This document shows positions 36,310-38,960 of a stretch of DNA of 38,960 nucleotides, one piece after another. Under the pieces are notes generated by a model that saw nothing but the letters and a program-made list of their open reading frames with translations, was not told the origin of the DNA and did no database searches. The stretch is taken from the NCBI GenBank assembly GCA_945898205.1, contig CAMDHO010000020.1, positions 1 to 38,960 of the forward strand, in the 5' to 3' direction. This stretch comes from Chlamydia trachomatis (GTDB lineage Bacteria; Chlamydiota; Chlamydiia; Chlamydiales; Rhabdochlamydiaceae). Made by a program: the position numbers and the translations under genes. Position 1 is the first letter of the stretch, and every line of letters begins with the position of its first letter.

Positions 36310-36824
36310 AGAATTTTTTTCGGGCTTTTAAGGAAAGAGAGCTGAATTTACTAGCAATAATCTTTTTTTGCATATCTATGGGAATCGGTTTTTTTATAGA
36401 GTTTTGGGAAAAACAAACTCCTTGTATTCTTTGTTTGATACAAAGAATTATCATGATAGGAATTGCTTTTAGTTTGTATCTAAATATTGTATTTGGAGTT
36501 AGGGTAAGGTATTATGGATTTGCTCTTATTTGGTCTCTTTTGGGATTGGCTTGTTCATTAAGGCATATTGCAATAAACCTTTGTAAGGAAGTTCCTGTTG
36601 GAGCGTATTTATTCGGTCCTTATAGAGTGTATACATGGTCTTTTCTCATCTTTTTTTTCTCAATTTTTGGAATAGCGCTTCTTCTTTGCTTGAATAGAAA
36701 GCCACAAAAGGGCTCTCTATTAGCTAAAAAAGATGCAATAGTTTATGTTGCAGCAAGTTTGTTGCTTGTTATGTTATTAATTGGTTTGTTTGCAATCATT
36801 CAAAAGCACGGGTTTTGGTTTTGA
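36306..36824 (+). CDS. DsbB-family disulfide bond formation protein
   Basis: A 172-residue inner-membrane protein of the DsbB family, which re-oxidises a DsbA-type thiol oxidase and passes electrons to quinone. Four main hydrophobic segments are visible plus a fifth near the C-terminus (YVAASLLLVMLLIGLFAIIQ). The first periplasmic redox pair is Cys40-x-x-Cys43 in TPCILCLIQR, the canonical DsbB motif. The second periplasmic loop has only Cys93 (NLCKEVPVGAYLFGPYRVYT), where E. coli DsbB has a Cys104-Cys130 pair, so the second disulfide differs from the classical enzyme. It is coupled by ATGA to the 50-residue membrane protein upstream. Outer-envelope cysteine cross-linking is central to chlamydial development, which makes this activity plausible. 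Confidence 0.88.
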   Translation: MKNFFRAFKERELNLLAIIFFCISMGIGFFIEFWEKQTPCILCLIQRIIMIGIAFSLYLNIVFGVRVRYYGFALIWSLLGLACSLRHIAINLCKEVPVGAYLFGPYRVYTWSFLIFFFSIFGIALLLCLNRKPQKGSLLAKKDAIVYVAASLLLVMLLIGLFAIIQKHGFWF

Positions 36825-36913
36825 CGTCTTAAAAAAAACTTATCAAAAACTGTTGTATTGCATTAATGTTAACTGTGTATTATTAATTTCTGAGAAACAG
36901 TCAGGGACTGCAC

Positions 36914-37069
36914 ATGATAACATTCACTTTTTGTTCGTTTAAAGGCGGTAGAAGCAAAACTCCAACGTCTATGCATATGGGAGCCTCTTTATCTAAATAC
37001 CATGGGGAAAAAGTACTTTTAGTGAATTTGGACTCTCAAGCTAACCAGTCGCTATGTAATAGCTTGGAA
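36914..37069 (+). pseudogene. ParA/Soj-type ATPase, N-terminal remnant
   Basis: ATG 36914 begins MITFTFCSFKGGRSKTPTSM. The deviant Walker A of ParA proteins (KGGxxKT) is there, then HMGASLSKYHGEKVLLVNLD and SQANQSLCN, the normal second ParA block. Homology stops at about residue 52, where the sequence passes into transposase-derived DNA. The open frame itself runs to 37141 but the last ~22 residues are IS sequence in the wrong frame. ParA proteins of about 250 residues partition plasmids or chromosomes; this type is common on chlamydial plasmids, so this may be a relic of an integrated plasmid. A TTGTAT / TATTAT pair at 36853-36883 is a possible but poorly spaced promoter. Confidence 0.8.
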
Positions 37070-37448
37070 ATTATCAAATTCGTTAGATGGATTGTTTTGT
37101 CGAGAAGTGCTGGAGGAATCCTTTGCAATCGGCAAGCCTGACACATTTAACACAGATCAAGGAGCACAGTACACAACTCATGAATTCATTAGGATTTTGT
37201 TGGATGCCGGAATTAAGATAAGCATGGATGGGAGGGGAAGAGCCATTGATAATGTGTGGATTGAGAGGCTTTGGAGAACAGTAAAATACGAAGATATTTA
37301 TATTCGAGATTACGTCGATGGAAGAGCTCTTTTTCTTGGATTAAGCAATTACTTTGCTTTTTACAATACAAAAAGGCCTCACTCTTCTCTTGATTACAAA
37401 ACTCCTTCCGCCGTTTATTTTGACATGAAAAATATGAGAAGTTTTTAA
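37063..37448 (+). pseudogene. IS3-family (OrfB, rve/DDE) transposase, C-terminal remnant
   Basis: In the frame ending TAA 37446-37448, the reading AWKLSNSLDGLFCREVLEES leads to FNTDQGAQYTTHEFIRILLD, which holds the second Asp of the DDE site. SMDGRGRAIDNVWIERLWRT follows with the catalytic Glu, then VKYEDIYIRDYVDG and the typical end YNTKRPHSSLDYKTPSAVYF. Only the last ~128 residues of the usual ~280 are left; the first Asp and the IS left end are missing. It directly abuts the ParA remnant near 37063. An ATG at 37092 is not a real start. An immobile fragment. Confidence 0.88.
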
Positions 37449-37528
37449 AGATTCAAATAGAACTCTCTAAGGAGTAATGTGTTTCAAGGATTGTCGGGGC
37501 TCTTGCCCCTGCGCCCCAGCTCCGCCAT

Positions 37529-37554
37529 AGACAGAGGGCAAAAGCCCTCTGTCT
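37529..37554. repeat. Perfect 11-bp stem hairpin with AAAA loop
   Basis: AGACAGAGGGC and GCCCTCTGTCT flank a four-base A loop. It is a very stable hairpin without a following T-run, so a classical terminator is not certain. It lies 81 nt after the transposase remnant. Confidence 0.8.
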
Positions 37555-37607
37555 TATGTTGCTATTGAAAAAAAAGAAAAAAGATTGAAAGAAAAAAGAA
37601 AACACGT

Positions 37608-37627
37608 AAAGATCTATATAGATCTTT
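37608..37627. repeat. 20-bp perfect palindrome
   Basis: Two 10-bp halves, AAAGATCTAT and ATAGATCTTT, are exact reverse complements without spacer. It could be a protein-binding site or a cruciform within the inverted-repeat element. Confidence 0.75.
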
Positions 37628-37784
37628 GAAATTCAAAGAAAGAATGAAAGAGAGTGGTAAATATTACTTTTAATTCTCTGAATTCTGTCCAATCTCGACC
37701 AACCACCTCAGGGGGGGGGGGCTTTTTTGCCCCCGACACTTTGTTTTATTTTTTTATCTATTTATTCCACAGATTCCCACTCGC

Positions 37785-37838
37785 CGGAACAATTGTGGGT
37801 AGGCAATTAGAGGAATTTGACAACCCCCAATAGTTCCG
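37785..37838. repeat. Imperfect 16-bp inverted repeat in the IS66 leader
   Basis: The arm 37785-37800 (CGGAAC...GTGGGT) pairs with 37823-37838 at 14 of 16 positions around a 22-nt loop. It lies 267 nt before the IS66-type ATG. No gene is seen in 37739-38104. It might be part of an IS end or a structured leader RNA. Confidence 0.5.
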
Positions 37839-38104
37839 ATGAACCAAAAATTATCCTTCTTTTAACTTCTGCCTTTAAAGCTTCCCTTCTCCAACCAGGC
37901 TTTAGAAAAGTCCTCTTTTACATGACTGACCGACTTTCGTTAGTTGGTCTAAAAACAACCTTCAAACCCTGTAGTTTCACCTCAAAAAAAGCCTAAATTT
38001 AAAGGCGTTTTCACCTCTTTTTCTGTTGCAAAAAAACAAGAAAATATTGCATAATGCACTTATTATAAAAAGCTTAAACTATCTATAAGACTGGATATTC
38101 CGTT

Positions 38105-38960
38105 ATGACAATCAAGAAGCCTCAGCTAGATTCCCTCACCCTTGAACAAGTAGAAGAGATGCTCAACTTGATCGATGAAAGCATTTGGCCTCAACGGATA
38201 AAAGACCTCATGACAAATAGAATTCGATTCAATTTATGGCTAGCTGATATGTTGCAAAATAGCAGAAATACCGTTTCAAAATTACTACACAAATTGTTTT
38301 CCAGATTCAGAACAGAAAAAGCCCCCAGCAGGAAGAAGAAGCCAAAGTCAAAAACTCCAAGCCCAGATCCGTTAAAAGGGCCGGCAAAGCCGGACCCTTC
38401 TTTAAAAAAGAAAGGGCATGGACATCGTCCTGCTTCCTCTTTTGCAACTGCCAAGATTATAGAAATAGCTCTATCGAATCTGAAAGAGGGGGATTTCTGT
38501 CCAGCTTGCTTTCCTGTAAAAAAATCCAAGCTCTACAAATTCAATCCTGGAATCATTTTAGTTATTCATGGAGAAGCTCCTTTTCAGCCACTTGTAGTAA
38601 AGCTTCTAGCTCTAAGATGTCCAACTTGTTCTACTGTGTATAAACCTCCAATCCCTAAAGTCTTTTCAATGCATTCCAGGACAACGCCCGAAGCAAAAGC
38701 TCTGGCCGTATTTCTAAAATATAAGGGAGGCATTCCATTTTACAGCCTTGAAATGCTTCAAACTGCTCTTGGAGCTCGAATCACAGATTCGGAAGTTTGG
38801 GAAATGATGGAAGCTGTTGCAGTAGATGCAATGCCTGCCTATTTACAACTCCATAAAGAAGCAGCCAAAGCGGAGACTGTTTTAGTTGACGATACCCCCA
38901 TGTCAGTTCTAAGCTTGATGAAAGAAAACGAAGTCAACAAACAGGCACAAGAAAAATTAA
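38105..38960 (+). CDS. IS66-family transposase, 5' part (runs off window)
   Basis: ATG 38105 opens a frame with no stop to the window edge (285 codons). The N-terminus MTIKKPQLDSLTLEQVEEML and a basic Pro/Lys-rich linker (APSRKKKPKSKTPSPDPLKG) lead to GHGHRPASSFATAKII. A CxxC pair (FCPACF) and a second one (RCPTCS) form a zinc-binding region. SRTTPEAKALAVFLKYKGGI and PFYSLEMLQTALGARITDSE match the helical segment before the catalytic core of IS66 TnpC proteins. VLVDDTPMSVLSL likely holds the first Asp of the DDE triad. Codon use is richer in C-ending codons than the neighbouring genes, suggesting recent arrival. Accessory TnpA/TnpB genes are not seen upstream. Confidence 0.8.
   Translation, partial: MTIKKPQLDSLTLEQVEEMLNLIDESIWPQRIKDLMTNRIRFNLWLADMLQNSRNTVSKLLHKLFSRFRTEKAPSRKKKPKSKTPSPDPLKGPAKPDPSLKKKGHGHRPASSFATAKIIEIALSNLKEGDFCPACFPVKKSKLYKFNPGIILVIHGEAPFQPLVVKLLALRCPTCSTVYKPPIPKVFSMHSRTTPEAKALAVFLKYKGGIPFYSLEMLQTALGARITDSEVWEMMEAVAVDAMPAYLQLHKEAAKAETVLVDDTPMSVLSLMKENEVNKQAQEKL

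Larger units (their letters stand above)
37492..37738. repeat. 247-bp element with terminal inverted repeats and internal hairpins
   Basis: TGTCGGGG at 37492-37499 is repeated inverted as CCCCGACA at 37731-37738. Each end can also fold on itself (GGGGCTCTTGCCCC on the left; GGGGGCTTTTTTGCCCCC on the right). Inside are a perfect 11-bp hairpin (37529-37554), a 20-bp palindrome (37608-37627) and a G11 tract (37711-37721). No coding frame is visible. Structure is MITE-like; no target-site duplication was confirmed. Confidence 0.5.

Noticed and set aside
37092-37448. Stand-alone 118-residue integrase
   Set aside because: Homology to IS3 OrfB begins upstream of the ATG and lacks the first catalytic Asp, so it is a transposase remnant.
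38191-38529. Minus-strand 112-residue ORF
   Set aside because: It is antisense to the IS66-type transposase, whose frame carries family motifs.
1-38960. CRISPR arrays, rRNA, tRNA, toxin-antitoxin pairs
   Set aside because: No regularly spaced repeats, rRNA-like sequence, cloverleaf folds or convincing toxin-antitoxin gene pairs were seen by eye; tRNAscan and CRISPR finder runs would settle this.

Overview
The window looks like chromosome from a Chlamydiales bacterium, most likely an environmental (arthropod- or protist-associated) lineage such as Rhabdochlamydiaceae. The evidence is the AT-rich composition and gene orders I recall from Chlamydia: lptG/lptF - tilS - ftsH (CT838-CT841 block) and efp - amn - mfd/alaS (CT748-CT752 block). 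There is also an Inc-like bilobed hydrophobic/coiled-coil protein. The genus is inference; no rRNA or other marker is present.

Layout. 1-3171: two divergent, broken AAA-ATPase-like/PD-(D/E)XK genes and a gene tail at the left edge. 3172-7653 (minus): lptF-lptG-PAP2 phosphatase-M32 carboxypeptidase, tightly coupled. 7788-11990 (plus): tilS and ftsH, closed by a strong intrinsic terminator. 12057-12710: apparently decayed coding sequence on the minus strand. 12711-15716 (plus): overlapping hprK-ptsH-ptsI, a regulatory PTS cascade with no sugar permease here. 15595-17564 (minus): secreted GH18 chitinase and a secreted low-complexity protein. 17640-18488: PAP2 phosphatase gene with an early nonsense codon. 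18589-19689: ankyrin-repeat protein. 19907-20143: small frameshifted pseudogene. 20234-21840: chimeric gene joining a signal-peptide/surface-protein N-terminus to the C-terminal half of ClpB, with a C10 tract and an A7 slip. 22043-23572: secreted 5'-nucleotidase-type phosphatase. 23597-25576: two-gene minus-strand unit (small secreted protein; transglutaminase-like/TPR protein). 25768-26219: LysE-type exporter pseudogene.

26305-28814 (minus): epmA, efp and an Inc-like protein. 29280-36005: AMP nucleosidase (plus) converging on alaS-mfd (minus). 36157-36824: a 50-residue DUF5993-like membrane protein translationally coupled to a DsbB-type protein. 36914-38960: mobile region with a ParA remnant cut by an IS3-type transposase remnant, a 247-bp inverted-repeat element with hairpins and a G11 tract, and the 5' part of an IS66-type transposase running off the right edge.

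Housekeeping functions (translation, repair, LPS export, protein quality control) are intact and compactly overlapped. The accessory stretches between them carry many pseudogenes, fusions and homopolymer tracts, a pattern of reductive evolution with active rearrangement. No rRNA, tRNA or CRISPR array was seen.
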